From contig JASHOC010000240.1 of assembly GCA_030041305.1 (NCBI GenBank), positions 1 through 64,000 of the forward strand: DNA of 64,000 nt, read 5' to 3'. A model generated the notes under the pieces. It saw only the letters and a list, made by a program, of their open reading frames with translations. It was not told the DNA's origin and ran no database searches. The stretch comes from Acidobacteriaceae bacterium (GTDB taxonomy: Bacteria > Acidobacteriota > Terriglobia > Terriglobales > Acidobacteriaceae). Position 1 is the stretch's first letter; every line of letters starts with the position of its first letter. Positions 19,292 through 28,669 of the stretch are shown in pieces. Position numbers and translations under genes: made by a program.

Positions 19292-19461
19292 AGTAGCGCC
19301 ACCCAGGAAAACCACAACGTTGCAAAAAACCATGGCGCTAGTAGATACCAGAAACTCATACTGCCGTTCCCCATACGCTTTCAGCGGCTTGGCCGCTCCG
19401 TTATCTTACAGCTAACTATGATATTCGTGGTTTTCGCGCCCAACGTTCCTTAGGCCAGATA

Positions 19462-20712
19462 ATGCTCTCGAAATCAAGACAAAATTACCCGCGCATGAGC
19501 CCTGTGGTGGGCACGGTCTTGCTGCTGCTCGCTCTCAACCTGCTCAACTACATCGACCGCTACATCCTCTCCGGCGAAATGCGGCCCATCCAGCACGAGT
19601 TCCACGCCACTGACCAGCAAATGGGCGCCCTCGGCACGGCGTTTTTCGTCTTCTACATGCTGGCGGCGCCGCTCACCGGTTGGCTCGGCGATCGTTTCCG
19701 GCGCAAGCCGCTGATCATAACCGGCGCAGCGCTCTGGAGCCTGGCCACATTGGCGGCGCTCTGGGTGTATAGCTACCCGACTCTCTACGTGCGCCAAGCC
19801 GTGGTCGGCATCGGGGAAGCGACCTTCGGAATCTTCGCGCCCGCCGTGCTCTCTGACTTTTATGCCGAACGCGATCGAAACCGGATTCTCTCCATCTTCT
19901 ACGTCGCCATTCCTGTCGGCGCCGCGCTCGGCTACCTGGCCGGCGGAGAGATGGGCTCCCGCTGGGGCTGGCGCGCTCCGTTCTTCATCTGCGCGCTCCC
20001 CGGCTTTTTGGCTGCCGCCCTCTATGCCTGGCTGGGCCGCGAGCCGGAGCGGGGAGCTTCTGATCACGTTCGTACCACTCTGAACCGCTCCACTTTCCGG
20101 GGACTGTTCAAGAATCCCGCGTTTTTGACCGCAACCCTCGGCTTGGCGATGCTGACTTTCGCCATGGGCGGCATCTCCTGGTGGATGCCGGAGTTCCTCC
20201 GCCGATCGGCGGGCATGCCGTTGGCCACGGCGAGCCTGACGGTGGGCGCCACCACGGTCATCGACGGAATTGCCGGCACCCTGGTCGGTGGTTGGCTGGC
20301 CCAGATCTGGCTGCGAACCGACCATCGCGCGCTCTACCTGATTTCGGCATGGAGCGTAGCGCTCACCCTACCTTGCGGTTTGCTGCTCTTTTTCGGACCG
20401 CGATCCTGGGCGGTGCCTTCGCTCTTTGCGGCCGAGTTTTTCCTCTTCCTTAACACCGGTCCGCTCAACACCGCATTGGTCAACTCCGTCTCCGCGCCGG
20501 TCCGCGCCACGGCGCTTTCCGTGAATCTATTCTGCATTCATTGCTTCGGCGACGCGTTTTCTCCGCAGATCATCGGCGCCATCTCCGACCACTCCAACCT
20601 GAGCATCGGCTTGGGCGTAACCCTGGTCTCGCTTTTCGTTTCCTGCGTGATTCTGCTCGCGGGCGCACGTTTCGCCCCACCCCTCGAAGAATTCCAGCCA
20701 CGCACCACCTGA
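19462..20712 (+). CDS. MFS transporter, spinster-like
   Basis: 416 residues with 12 predicted helices. The start of helix 1 (LNLLNYIDRYILSGEMRPIQ) and the loop LTGWLGDRFRRKPLIITGA are hallmarks of the Spns/spinster-like MFS branch, together with VGIGEATFGIFAPAVLSDFY in helix 4. Eukaryotic Spns proteins export lysolipids or sphingosine-1-phosphate; bacterial relatives are mostly unassigned. The start is ATG 19462; an in-frame ATG at 19495 is an alternative just before helix 1. It stands alone, with a repeat-rich region after it. Given the ceramidase-like and GT21-like genes about 6-13 kb away, a lipid substrate is an appealing but unsupported guess. Confidence 0.82.
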   Translation: MLSKSRQNYPRMSPVVGTVLLLLALNLLNYIDRYILSGEMRPIQHEFHATDQQMGALGTAFFVFYMLAAPLTGWLGDRFRRKPLIITGAALWSLATLAALWVYSYPTLYVRQAVVGIGEATFGIFAPAVLSDFYAERDRNRILSIFYVAIPVGAALGYLAGGEMGSRWGWRAPFFICALPGFLAAALYAWLGREPERGASDHVRTTLNRSTFRGLFKNPAFLTATLGLAMLTFAMGGISWWMPEFLRRSAGMPLATASLTVGATTVIDGIAGTLVGGWLAQIWLRTDHRALYLISAWSVALTLPCGLLLFFGPRSWAVPSLFAAEFFLFLNTGPLNTALVNSVSAPVRATALSVNLFCIHCFGDAFSPQIIGAISDHSNLSIGLGVTLVSLFVSCVILLAGARFAPPLEEFQPRTT

Positions 20713-20914
20713 AAACCCGGACTTATATTTCTGTCAACCCATTACCAAAGTGTTCTCCCTCACTCCAAAGCCCTTCCATCACAAATCCCATTGCCGGTCT
20801 TTACCCCCGTTTCCCCTATGCTCAATCAGCATCGAAAAACTCCCGCGAGATCGCCAGGGTTCGGCGGCATCATCTTGATTTGGGAACATGCAAAGAAGAC
20901 CGGCAACGATCCTG

Positions 20915-21317
20915 TTTTCAAACACTTGCCCATCGGAGATGGATAAGGCCCATGTTTTCAAACACTTGTCAAAGCTCTGGAAATAAGATCAATTTTTTCA
21001 CACACTTGCAGAATCTGAAAAACTAACTGCCCTCTTATCAAATACTTGATCGAATATTTGATCGAACAACATGGAGATAGGGAGTCGCTTGAGAGGGTCG
21101 CCGACGGCCAGAAAGGAAGTCCGAAGATGTTGGAGGAAACGCCAATTTTGCCATCGGGGTCCTCAGAGACGCATTCTTTCGGGGCTGGAAGCTTCCCGCC
21201 AGTGAACGAATATCCAGCCTCTTTTCAAACACTTATGTCAACGCCTAAGAGTAAATATCCCATTTCCAAACACTTACCCAAATCGTCCACACAACCCTCT
21301 TTATTTTCAAACACTTG
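20915..21317. repeat. Array of TTTTCAAACACTTG motifs at 40-41 bp spacing
   Basis: A 14-base motif TTTTCAAACACTTG recurs at 20915, 20955, 20995 (TTTTCACACACTTG) and 21035 (TTATCAAATACTTG), exactly 40 bases apart. It recurs at 21222, 21263 and 21304, 41 bases apart, with small changes. The 26-27 bases between motifs are unrelated to one another. A direct repeat TTGATCGAA lies next to the fourth motif. The whole 20713-21354 gap has no gene. The reverse complement of the same motif, CAAGTGTTTGAAAA, appears in the tandem array at 42.1-42.7 kb. Function unknown. Confidence 0.75.
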
Positions 21318-21354
21318 CAGACCACGCGAGGAGGCGATTGCACAAGGCGAGCCG

Positions 21355-21876
21355 TTACTTTCCTGTCCGCGTTTCCTGATCCCGGCTATTCATGAAGGCC
21401 CGCCGTCCTCCCTGAGCCCGCAAATTGGGATCGCGGATCGGAACCCGGCTCTCTTCCGCGTTGAACCCGTGCGCGAGCAGCGGATTCGGCTTGAATTTCG
21501 GTGGTCCCCCATAAAACTGCCGCGCGTGGCTCAATACCATTCCCGCGCGGCCATGCATGGGCTGCACAATACCCCTCACCTCCACGTTCTGATCGCGGTA
21601 CTTGTTCAGTTCGCCCACCGTGCCGCGATCTTCCCACAAACTCACAATCGTGAATCGGCAATCCGAATCCGGGGTCTGGGGCGAGCACACATCCAGAAAC
21701 CGCATCCCGTCGGAAAGCTGCACCACGTCATAGACATGCGCGGAAATGCAAACGTTCTTGTTGAGCATTTTCGCGGCTTGCTCGGCGGTGACGCAGGGAG
21801 TGGATTTGCCCGCAAATGCAACCCCCGGCGCGCAGACTAGAAACATCGCGAAGGCGCGCGCAAGGTTGAATGGCAT
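21355..21876 (-). CDS. Exported hypothetical protein
   Basis: 173 residues from the ATG at 21876, chosen because GGAG lies six bases upstream and a signal peptide follows at once (LARAFAMFLVCAPGVAFAG). The open frame reaches 21975, but the additional residues are hydrophilic and lack a ribosome binding site. The mature protein has STPCVTAEQAAKMLNKNVCI, then VYDVVQLSDGMRFLDVCSPQ and VEVRGIVQPMHGRAGMVLSH, which reads like an OB-fold/nucleic-acid-binding-like (BOF/tOB) periplasmic domain. This is an impression only. The C-terminal 45 residues are Arg/Asn-rich. Co-oriented neighbours are absent. Confidence 0.6.
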   Translation of the reverse strand: MPFNLARAFAMFLVCAPGVAFAGKSTPCVTAEQAAKMLNKNVCISAHVYDVVQLSDGMRFLDVCSPQTPDSDCRFTIVSLWEDRGTVGELNKYRDQNVEVRGIVQPMHGRAGMVLSHARQFYGGPPKFKPNPLLAHGFNAEESRVPIRDPNLRAQGGRRAFMNSRDQETRTGK

Positions 21877-22070
21877 CGCAATCTCCAACAAGTGCTGGAG
21901 ACACTCTATCTCCTGATCTCCCCGATGGGATGTGACGGCCATCGCGTGCGGGAGGGAGAACCATCGCCAGCTCACGCTTCTTAATTCCTGACCCCTGACG
22001 CCGGTCGTACCGAGCCATTCGGCTCCACTTCATTGGGGAGTTCATCGAAAGCGCAACTTCATCGATTACC

Positions 22071-22883
22071 ATGCTTCGCATGGCTCGGGTTCCCTGGGTC
22101 AGCTTCGTTTTCGCGCTGACGGCGATGGCATTTCCGCAAAGCCCGCCAAAGCCTTGCGGAGCCGGCGCGCAGAGCCCGATCTCCACCGATCGTCCGCAGA
22201 TCACCGAAGCCAGCACCGTGATTCCCTGCGGCAGCCTGCAATTTGAAAATGGGTTCGCGGAAACAGACAACGGCAGCAGGTGGGGCCTCGATCTAACAGA
22301 AACCTGGATGCGTTGGGGCGTGCCGGCAAAGGGCGAAGTACGCTTCGCCTTGCCGGACTACTTTGCCAACGACGAGACGGCTTCAGGGTTGAGTAGCGGC
22401 GCGAGCGATGTGGTGCTCGGCTATAAGCAGCAGCTTGGTCCCACGCACGGCTTCGACATTTCCATCATTCCCTCACTCAGCTTTCCCACCGGCTCGAACA
22501 GAATCTCCAGTCACGGGTACGACCCCTCGTTGCAAGCGCCGTGGTCGCGCGAGTTCTCGAAGAACTGGACTGCGGCGGGAATGTTCTCGGTAGCCTGGCC
22601 CACTCAGCCGGCAGGCCGCAACACGACGGGACAGGCAAGCGTCTATTTTGACCGGCAAATCACGAACCCCTGGGACGCCTGGATTGAGTATTCGGGATCG
22701 TTTCCTCAGCGCGGAGGGCCGGCGCACATCTTGAATATGGGCATGAGCTATAAGCCCGCCTCGCATCAGCAGATCGATTTCCACTGGATTGTTGGTCTTT
22801 CCGCCGCTGCGCCGGATGATTCCATCGGATTGGGCTATTCGGTGCGCTTTCAGCTGATACACGCGAAAACGGCCACGCGCTGA
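22071..22883 (+). CDS. Outer-membrane beta-barrel protein (Phenol_MetA_deg/transporter-like)
   Basis: 270 residues. A signal peptide (VSFVFALTAMAFPQSPPKP) is followed by ISTDRPQITEASTVIPCGSL and LQFENGFAETD, the conserved opening of the MetA-pathway (PF13557-like) outer-membrane family: a 'TDRP' line, then an ExG motif. Alternating amphipathic strands run to a terminal strand ending in GYSVRFQLIH. The family is often annotated only as transporter and is widespread in Acidobacteriota and Proteobacteria. It lies alone between two minus-strand genes. The likely role is passage of small molecules; the substrate is unknown. Confidence 0.7.
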   Translation: MLRMARVPWVSFVFALTAMAFPQSPPKPCGAGAQSPISTDRPQITEASTVIPCGSLQFENGFAETDNGSRWGLDLTETWMRWGVPAKGEVRFALPDYFANDETASGLSSGASDVVLGYKQQLGPTHGFDISIIPSLSFPTGSNRISSHGYDPSLQAPWSREFSKNWTAAGMFSVAWPTQPAGRNTTGQASVYFDRQITNPWDAWIEYSGSFPQRGGPAHILNMGMSYKPASHQQIDFHWIVGLSAAAPDDSIGLGYSVRFQLIHAKTATR

Positions 22884-23019
22884 TTCCTTGAAGAAGAAAG
22901 GAAGGGTTTTTTCGAGAACGTGCAGATTTCTCGCTGGCCCACTGTTCTGTCAACCCTGAGCCGAGTTGATCCTCAGCCTGCAGCGATGACCCTGAAACCT
23001 GATGCCTGCCCCCTACCTC

Positions 23020-24270
23020 TCACCGTGCGCCGACGAGCTCGCTGCTCTCCTCGCGTTGCCCGTAGTGGCTCTCCACGTACTTATCCAGAATCCGCTTGAA
23101 TTCCATCACAATGGTGTCGCCGTGGAGGGTTTTGTAGAGCTTGCCGTCCACATACACCGGCGCTTTGGGCTCCTCGAAGGTCCCCGGCAAGCTGATGCCG
23201 AGATTGGCGTGCTTGCTCTCGCCCGGGCCGTTGACTACGCAGCCCATCACCGCCAGCTTCAGCTCTTCCACGCCGGCGTATTTCTTGCGCCACTCCGGCA
23301 TCTGCGTGCGCAGATAGCTCTGAATCTGCTCAGCCAGTTCCTGGAAATAGGTGCTTGTCGTCCGCCCGCACCCCGGGCAGCTCGTCACCTGCGGCATAAA
23401 GCTGCGGATGCCCAGCGACTGCAGAATCTGCTGCGAAGCCTGTACTTCTTCCGTGCGGTCGCCGCCGGGCTTGGGCGTCAGGCTCACGCGGATGGTGTCG
23501 CCGATGCCGGCCAGCAGCAGCGGCGCCAGTCCGGCCGTCGAAGCGATCAGCCCCTTCGACCCCATGCCGGCCTCGGTCAGTCCCAGGTGCAGCGCGTAAT
23601 CGCAGCGCGCCGCCAGCCGGGTGTACACGTCGATCAGATCGCGCACCCCGCTCACCTTAGCGGCGAGAATGATCATGTCGTGGCCAAGCCCGTATCGCTC
23701 GGCAGCCGCGGCGGAGTTGAGCGCGCTGGCGATCATGGCCTCGATCATCACTTCGCGGGCCGGCGCGGGCTCAGGCTTTTTGCTGTTCTCGTCCATCATT
23801 CGCGTCAGCAGCGCCTGATCGAGCGAGCCCCAGTTCACCCCGATGCGCACCGGCTTGCGATTTTCGACCGCGCACTCCACCATGGTGCGGAAATTCTCGT
23901 CATCCTTGCGTCCAATCGATACATTGCCGGGATTGATCCGGTACTTGGCCAGCGCACGCGCGGCCGCCGGGTATTTCTTGAGCAAAATGTGCCCATTGTA
24001 ATGGAAATCCCCGACAATGGGCACGCGCAAGCCGCGTTTATTCAGGCCCTCCACGATATGTGGAACGGCCGCCGCAGCGTCCTCGTTATTGACCGTTACC
24101 CGCACGATCTCCGAGCCGGCCATGCCCAGGGCTGCAACCTGCTCGATCGTGCCCTCCACGTCCGCGGTGTCGGTGTTGGTCATCGACTGTACGACGACCG
24201 GAACCTCCCAGCCCACGCGCACATGACCGATTTTGACTGTTGGGGTTTTTCTGCGTTGTATCTCCGCCAT
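23020..24270 (-). CDS. ispG: 4-hydroxy-3-methylbut-2-enyl diphosphate synthase (GcpE)
   Basis: 416 residues, full length for the bacterial form. IspG carries out the penultimate step of the MEP isoprenoid pathway with a [4Fe-4S] cluster. The N-terminus [30 protein letters not shown] is the TIM-barrel start (described at residues 5-34). The cluster-binding part has TSCPGCGRT and GCVVNGPGE, giving the expected Cys ligands, and [19 protein letters not shown] follows. It is upstream of the BON-domain gene on the same strand but with the latter first in the reading direction; the spacing is about 26 bases, so an operon is possible. Confidence 0.95.
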   Translation of the reverse strand: MAEIQRRKTPTVKIGHVRVGWEVPVVVQSMTNTDTADVEGTIEQVAALGMAGSEIVRVTVNNEDAAAAVPHIVEGLNKRGLRVPIVGDFHYNGHILLKKYPAAARALAKYRINPGNVSIGRKDDENFRTMVECAVENRKPVRIGVNWGSLDQALLTRMMDENSKKPEPAPAREVMIEAMIASALNSAAAAERYGLGHDMIILAAKVSGVRDLIDVYTRLAARCDYALHLGLTEAGMGSKGLIASTAGLAPLLLAGIGDTIRVSLTPKPGGDRTEEVQASQQILQSLGIRSFMPQVTSCPGCGRTTSTYFQELAEQIQSYLRTQMPEWRKKYAGVEELKLAVMGCVVNGPGESKHANLGISLPGTFEEPKAPVYVDGKLYKTLHGDTIVMEFKRILDKYVESHYGQREESSELVGAR

Positions 24271-24296
24271 GCGAGTAGTTTACCCCGGCCCGCAAC

Positions 24297-24908
24297 TTAC
24301 TTCTCTTTCTTCTTTCCCGGATTGAGGACCACAAGATTGTCGGTCACGGAGAAGACGTTGGGGACAGTGTTGGCGCGGGTGCGGATCAGCGTGTTGTCGA
24401 ACTGGTTGTCCACCACCCCCGTCAGCGTCACGTGTCCGTTTTCGACGATGATGTGAATCGACGGCAAGGCCTGGTAGCCGTACCGCGTTCCGATCTCGGA
24501 ATCGCCATAAATAGCTTTCACCTCCGCGCGCCGTATCTCCCAATCCATGGGGGAGAGCGGCAACAGCTTAATGTTGTTGATCACTTGCGTGACGCCCTTG
24601 ACCTGCTTCACCGCGGCTGCGGCCTCCGACCGGATGTCCCACGGAGGCTCGGGCGGGCATGCGCCGCCCAAAGTAACCACGCTGCCACTCACATTGAAGT
24701 AAAGATCATCGAAGACCGAGTAATAGGGCAACGTCAAGAGGTTATGCCGAATTTGTCGCGCCAGTTGCGTGGCGTTCTCCGGGCCCGCAAGAAAGACTTG
24801 ATCGTTGTTCTGGTTTTGGGGCCCATTTGGCTGCGGCGGATTACTTGATTGGGGCATAGCAAAAGACGTTGCCAGCAATGCGATGCATGAGAGCCCCGAA
24901 TATAGGCG
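24297..24908 (-). CDS. BON-domain periplasmic protein
   Basis: 203 residues from ATG at 24908 (the frame opens six codons earlier at 24926). A signal peptide (LYSGLSCIALLATSFAMPQS) and a Pro/Asn/Gln-rich linker precede two BON domains. The first covers ATQLARQIRHNLLTLPYYSV to VTQVINNIKLLPLS; the second covers VKAIYGDSEIGTRYGYQALP to NVFSVTDNLVVLNPG. Each has the ..V.L.G.V pattern (GSVVTLGGAC and GHVTLTGVVD). BON domains, as in OsmY, bind phospholipid membranes and are often stress-induced. The C-terminus is lysine-rich (GKKKEK). Confidence 0.85.
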   Translation of the reverse strand, partial: RLYSGLSCIALLATSFAMPQSSNPPQPNGPQNQNNDQVFLAGPENATQLARQIRHNLLTLPYYSVFDDLYFNVSGSVVTLGGACPPEPPWDIRSEAAAAVKQVKGVTQVINNIKLLPLSPMDWEIRRAEVKAIYGDSEIGTRYGYQALPSIHIIVENGHVTLTGVVDNQFDNTLIRTRANTVPNVFSVTDNLVVLNPGKKKEK

Positions 24909-25063
24909 CATTTCCCTCACCTCCAATGACTTAGATGTAAGAAATGACGCGATGTTGGCCTGATCTTATGGAGCAAATCGATGGCAACGAGCCCAGATTA
25001 GCCCGGAAAAGCAAAGAGCCTCACTGCTCGCTTCGCGGCGTGAGCCGCGCGAAAACCGACGCC

Positions 25064-25798
25064 TCATACATTTGCGGAGCTGACCCTAGGTTCTTTCCAA
25101 CCCGATCTCCTCACTGGCGATAACAACACTGCAATAATGCCTACCAGGAAGACTCCATCAAATGTACCGGCCCCTCCGATCGAAGCGATGGGCGCCCCCA
25201 GGCCGGGAATTCTATACAGGTTGAGAAGGTCAGCGCCGATCAACGTCCCCAAGCAACCTGCGACGTACGCCATCGGAGCCGGATTTCTCCAGCTGAAAAT
25301 AAGGGCTGCCAATGCTGCGACGACGGGTGGAATAAAGATCGGCAGACTCACGCCCACCCCTCGGACGGGCGTCGCAAGCCAGTGCGTAACCACCGCCACC
25401 ACCCCAACCGCAAGCAATCCCCGAACGAAGAGCCGGTTTTTGACCAGCAGGTAGAGCGAAAGGATCACCGGGATGAGCGCGCCTCCGACATTCACCGCGA
25501 GAATGGTTCCGGGCCATTGGTGCACCATCGGAACGACATATTGCATGCCGTAATAATTCACCATTCCGCCGGAAGACACGGTTTCCGGCGGGAACTGGGC
25601 GACGGGTATGTTGATCGCACTCCCCAGGAGTGACAGCAGGAGGATGGCAAGCACGTACCGGGAAGGAATGCCCATGCGCTCGTAGGCGTACCTCAGGATT
25701 CCTATTTCGACCAACGCTGCAACAACCAGGAATAGTAAGAACAGCGCCAGGATAAACGGCCAGGCGAGCGGGAAATAATGCATGCCGGAGGGGCGCAA
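25064..25798 (-). CDS. DUF1614 family integral membrane protein
   Basis: 244 residues with about seven hydrophobic helices, beginning FPLAWPFILALFLLFLVVAA. The line MGIPSRYVLAILLLSLLGSA followed by INIPVAQFPPE, and NVGGALIPVILSLYLLVKN, match the DUF1614 pattern. The C-terminal GAGTFDGVFLVGIIAVLL is also typical. The function of this family is unknown. It is separated from the KdpD-like gene by about 100 bases and from the BON gene by about 150, with no obvious operon partner. Confidence 0.75.
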   Translation of the reverse strand: MRPSGMHYFPLAWPFILALFLLFLVVAALVEIGILRYAYERMGIPSRYVLAILLLSLLGSAINIPVAQFPPETVSSGGMVNYYGMQYVVPMVHQWPGTILAVNVGGALIPVILSLYLLVKNRLFVRGLLAVGVVAVVTHWLATPVRGVGVSLPIFIPPVVAALAALIFSWRNPAPMAYVAGCLGTLIGADLLNLYRIPGLGAPIASIGGAGTFDGVFLVGIIAVLLSPVRRSGWKEPRVSSANV

Positions 25799-25900
25799 GC
25801 AACTGTCCTCCTGTTAGGGCTTCCGGTGCTCAGCCACTCAACGAGCACGGGCGAACGCGCTCTGAGCTTAGCATAAGCTCGCCGGCCTGGAAGCGCAGGT

Positions 25901-27025
25901 TTATACGCGCCGCACGGTTTTATGCATGGGCACCACCTGCACCGTCACGTCCCGCACTTCCGACAGAAACCGGTTCAGCACCGAGCCGCGCAACAGAATG
26001 TCCCAGCGCGAGCGCGCCGACTGCCCAAAAACCACATGAGAGATGTTCTCCTGCTGAGCAAAGCGGATCAGCGCATCGGAGACGTTGCGGTCAGTGAGCT
26101 CCACCACCTGCGCGCCCAGATCGCGCGCCATGCGTTTGTACTCCTCCAGGCGGTGGAAAGCCTCCGGATCGCCGTGGCCTTTGTCGTCCGGGCGGCTGAC
26201 GTAGACGGCGTACCAGTTGGTGGCCAGCCGGCCGGCGATGCGCGCGCCCACCCGCAGCAGCCGCTCCGTACCCGGCCGTGTGCTCAGGCAGACCATGACT
26301 TTTTCCGGCATGGGCGCCTGTTCCAGACCCTGGATGCGCCGGTATTCGGCGGCGCGACTGCCTACCTGCTCTGCTGTGGTGCGCAGGGCCAGCTCGCGCA
26401 ACATATTGAGATTGCCTTTACGAAAAAAATTGGCCAGGGACTGCTCGACTTTTTCGGGAGCGTAGATTTTTCCCTGGCGCAGGCGCGTGCGCAGCTCGTC
26501 CACGGTGATGTCCACGTTCACCACCTCGTCGGCGCGCTTCAAAAAGCTGTCGGGAACGGTTTCGCGGATGGTGGTGTTTGCCGAGCGGCTGACCGCGTCA
26601 TTCAAGGTTTCCAGGTGCTGAATATTCACCGCCGTCAACACGTTGATGCCGGCGTCCAGCAGCTCCAGCACGTCCTCATACCGCTTGCGGTTCTTGCTTC
26701 CCGGCACGTTGGTGTGCGCCAGCTCGTCCACCACCACCGTGTTGGGATGGCGAGCAAGGATCGCATCCACGTCCATCTCTTTCAGATTGACGTTCTTATA
26801 CGGGATTTCTTTAAGAGGAATGATCTCCAGGTCGCGAATCTGGTTTGCCGTTTCCTTGCGCCCGTGGGGTTCCACCAGCCCGATGACCAAGTCGACACCC
26901 TGCTGAGACCGCATCAGGTTGGCGTCATTCAGCATAGTGTAGGTCTTGCCTACGCCGGGGGCCGCGCCAATATAGATGCGTAATTTGGCTGGTTCCTGTT
27001 TCTTTTCGAGGACGATTTCGGGCAT
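25901..27025 (-). CDS. KdpD N-terminal-like protein: KdpD domain plus universal stress domain
   Basis: 374 residues. The first 210 are the KdpD sensor domain (PF02702-like) with Walker A GAAPGVGKTYTML at residues 20-32, the Walker B-like VVDELAHTNVPGSKN, and the usual DILRHPNTVV-type stretch. The remainder (from VMVCLSTRPGTERLLRVGAR) is a universal stress protein fold ending SHVVFGQSARSRWDILLRGS. Full KdpD proteins go on to four helices and a kinase; here those parts are in the separate gene just upstream, three bases away. No kdpFABC or kdpE is in the window. It probably works with that kinase-like protein to sense K+ or stress and bind ATP or cyclic-di-AMP, by analogy only. Confidence 0.85.
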   Translation of the reverse strand: MPEIVLEKKQEPAKLRIYIGAAPGVGKTYTMLNDANLMRSQQGVDLVIGLVEPHGRKETANQIRDLEIIPLKEIPYKNVNLKEMDVDAILARHPNTVVVDELAHTNVPGSKNRKRYEDVLELLDAGINVLTAVNIQHLETLNDAVSRSANTTIRETVPDSFLKRADEVVNVDITVDELRTRLRQGKIYAPEKVEQSLANFFRKGNLNMLRELALRTTAEQVGSRAAEYRRIQGLEQAPMPEKVMVCLSTRPGTERLLRVGARIAGRLATNWYAVYVSRPDDKGHGDPEAFHRLEEYKRMARDLGAQVVELTDRNVSDALIRFAQQENISHVVFGQSARSRWDILLRGSVLNRFLSEVRDVTVQVVPMHKTVRRV

Positions 27026-27028
27026 CGT

Positions 27029-28435
27029 TCAGCCCACCTCGACGGGATGGCGAACTTCCATAGCCACGGTTACGGGCAGCGTGAAGCGGAAGGTCGAACC
27101 GTGGCCGAGCCGGCTCTCGACGGCGATCTGGCCTCCCAGCGACTCCACCAGCCGCCTCACCAACGCTAACCCCATGCCGGTGCCCTTCTCGGAATAGGTG
27201 TTGAAGCGGTCGAAGATCGTGCCTAGCCGCTCGGTTTCAATGCCTCTTCCCGTATCGCGCACTGTGAACCGTACGAAGTTCTTGATCTCTTCGGCGGTGA
27301 GCTGGATTTCGCCTTCGGGAGGCGTGTAACGCAATGCGTTCGAAAGCAGATTGTCGAGGATCGTGCGCAGGGCGCGCCGGTCGGCATTCACCGCGGCCAA
27401 ATCTGCGTACGCATTCACATCGATGCGGACGTTTTTCTCTGCGGCTTCATCGACAAAGTGGTCGCGGGCTTCCGTCAAGATTTCGAGAGGACGCAACTGC
27501 TCCAGCTTGAATTCCCGCTTGCCGGTGTCGAGCTCCGCCACCTCAATCAGGTCGCTCATCAGGTCGTTGAGCTCTTCCGATTCGCTGCTCACTGATGACA
27601 CCAAATCAGCCTGCAGCGACGATAACTCCCCACCAAAACCCTGGCCCAACGCATAAAGACCCCGACGCAACCGGAGCAAAGGATCGCGCAACTTGCGGCT
27701 GGCCACGGAAATGAACTGAGTCTTGAAGCGGTCGGTGTCCTGAAGCACGGTCACGTCTTCAAGCGTCGTCACCGTGCCCAGTAGCCTTCCCTCCGAATCC
27801 CGCATGGGCGTGGTGCGCAGCCGGTAGCTGCGCTCCTGGTTGCCGATGCGCATGGGCAGCATAGACGCTTCACCCTCGGCGGCCACGGCCTTCCGCATGG
27901 AAACAGCGTCGCGGATGGCGCTGAGGATTTTTTCTCCGCCCGGCGCCGTGGAGAGGGCCATGCGGTCGGTTGCCGCTTTCCCCAACAGCTCAGCAGCAGC
28001 TTGATTCAGCTTGAGTACGTGCCCCTTGGCGTCGGTCACAATGATGGGCTCGAAAATCGACTGCAAAACCGCGTTGGAGAGCTGAAACTCCATTTGTTTC
28101 CGGCCGGCCTCTGAGTCGCGCAGCTCGCGCAATCGCATCGCGATCCGGCTCAATTCGCTGGCGATCACGCCGAAGTCGTCGCGGCTGCTCCATTCGACCG
28201 GGTGTTCCAGATTCCCTTGCGCGATGCGGCGCGCGTCGCGCGCCAGGGTGCGCACCGGCCGCAGCACGAGGTAAACCGTGGTAATTTCCACGACGATCAC
28301 GGCGGCGAGGACGATCCACCCCAACGCCGCCTCTCCTGAAGCGGCGAGGGCGCGGTGGGCGGCGATTGCCAGCCATGCCACGAGGCTGGCGAGCACCACA
28401 CCGCCGAAGATGAGTCGCTGCGATAGGTTTAGCAT
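27029..28435 (-). CDS. Membrane histidine-kinase-like protein lacking the phosphoacceptor His
   Basis: 468 residues from ATG at 28435, preceded by GGAG; the frame extends to 28636 but that extension has no membrane or domain signal. Two helices (LIFGGVVLASLVAWLAIAAH and LGWIVLAAVIVVEITTVYLV) are followed by HAMP, then PAS (residues about 130-225), a DHp helix, and a HATPase domain with N box DNLLSNALRYTP, G1 RDTGRGIE and G2 KGTGMGLALV. The DHp motif reads ASRKLRDPL: Arg247 (codon CGC at 27695-27697) stands where His (CAC) is expected in SHKLRTPL-type proteins. The catalytic domain is otherwise intact. It may be a pseudokinase that partners the downstream KdpD-like protein. Confidence 0.85.
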   Translation of the reverse strand: MLNLSQRLIFGGVVLASLVAWLAIAAHRALAASGEAALGWIVLAAVIVVEITTVYLVLRPVRTLARDARRIAQGNLEHPVEWSSRDDFGVIASELSRIAMRLRELRDSEAGRKQMEFQLSNAVLQSIFEPIIVTDAKGHVLKLNQAAAELLGKAATDRMALSTAPGGEKILSAIRDAVSMRKAVAAEGEASMLPMRIGNQERSYRLRTTPMRDSEGRLLGTVTTLEDVTVLQDTDRFKTQFISVASRKLRDPLLRLRRGLYALGQGFGGELSSLQADLVSSVSSESEELNDLMSDLIEVAELDTGKREFKLEQLRPLEILTEARDHFVDEAAEKNVRIDVNAYADLAAVNADRRALRTILDNLLSNALRYTPPEGEIQLTAEEIKNFVRFTVRDTGRGIETERLGTIFDRFNTYSEKGTGMGLALVRRLVESLGGQIAVESRLGHGSTFRFTLPVTVAMEVRHPVEVG

Positions 28436-28669
28436 CGGCCGGTCTCCAAATCCCCGCGGAAATGATTCTTCATTCTCGATTCTCCCGGAAACGCCCATCC
28501 CATGCAAAATGCAGCTTGCGGCTCTAACCGGCGCGTCCGTCGATTGCGCACCCGAGAATCGAGCAAGAAGAGCGGCGTCCACGCATTCAATTGACCATAT
28601 TGGCATCCCTCCAGCCACGAGCACCAGGTTACGCATAACGCGCTACCGGATACAGGCGCAAAGCTGCGC

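Noticed and set aside
20915-21317. CRISPR array
   Set aside because: Repeats are only about 14 bases and imperfect, spacing changes between 40 and 41, there are gaps, and no cas gene is in the window.
23002-24456. Long plus-strand open frame of 484 residues opposite ispG
   Set aside because: It is His/Arg/Ala-rich noise antisense to a certain ispG gene. The same applies to plus-strand frames at 377-991, 1013-1957 and 2014-3300 and to many others.
25901-28435. Complete KdpDE system
   Set aside because: KdpD domains are split over two genes, the acceptor His is missing and no kdpE or kdpFABC is present.
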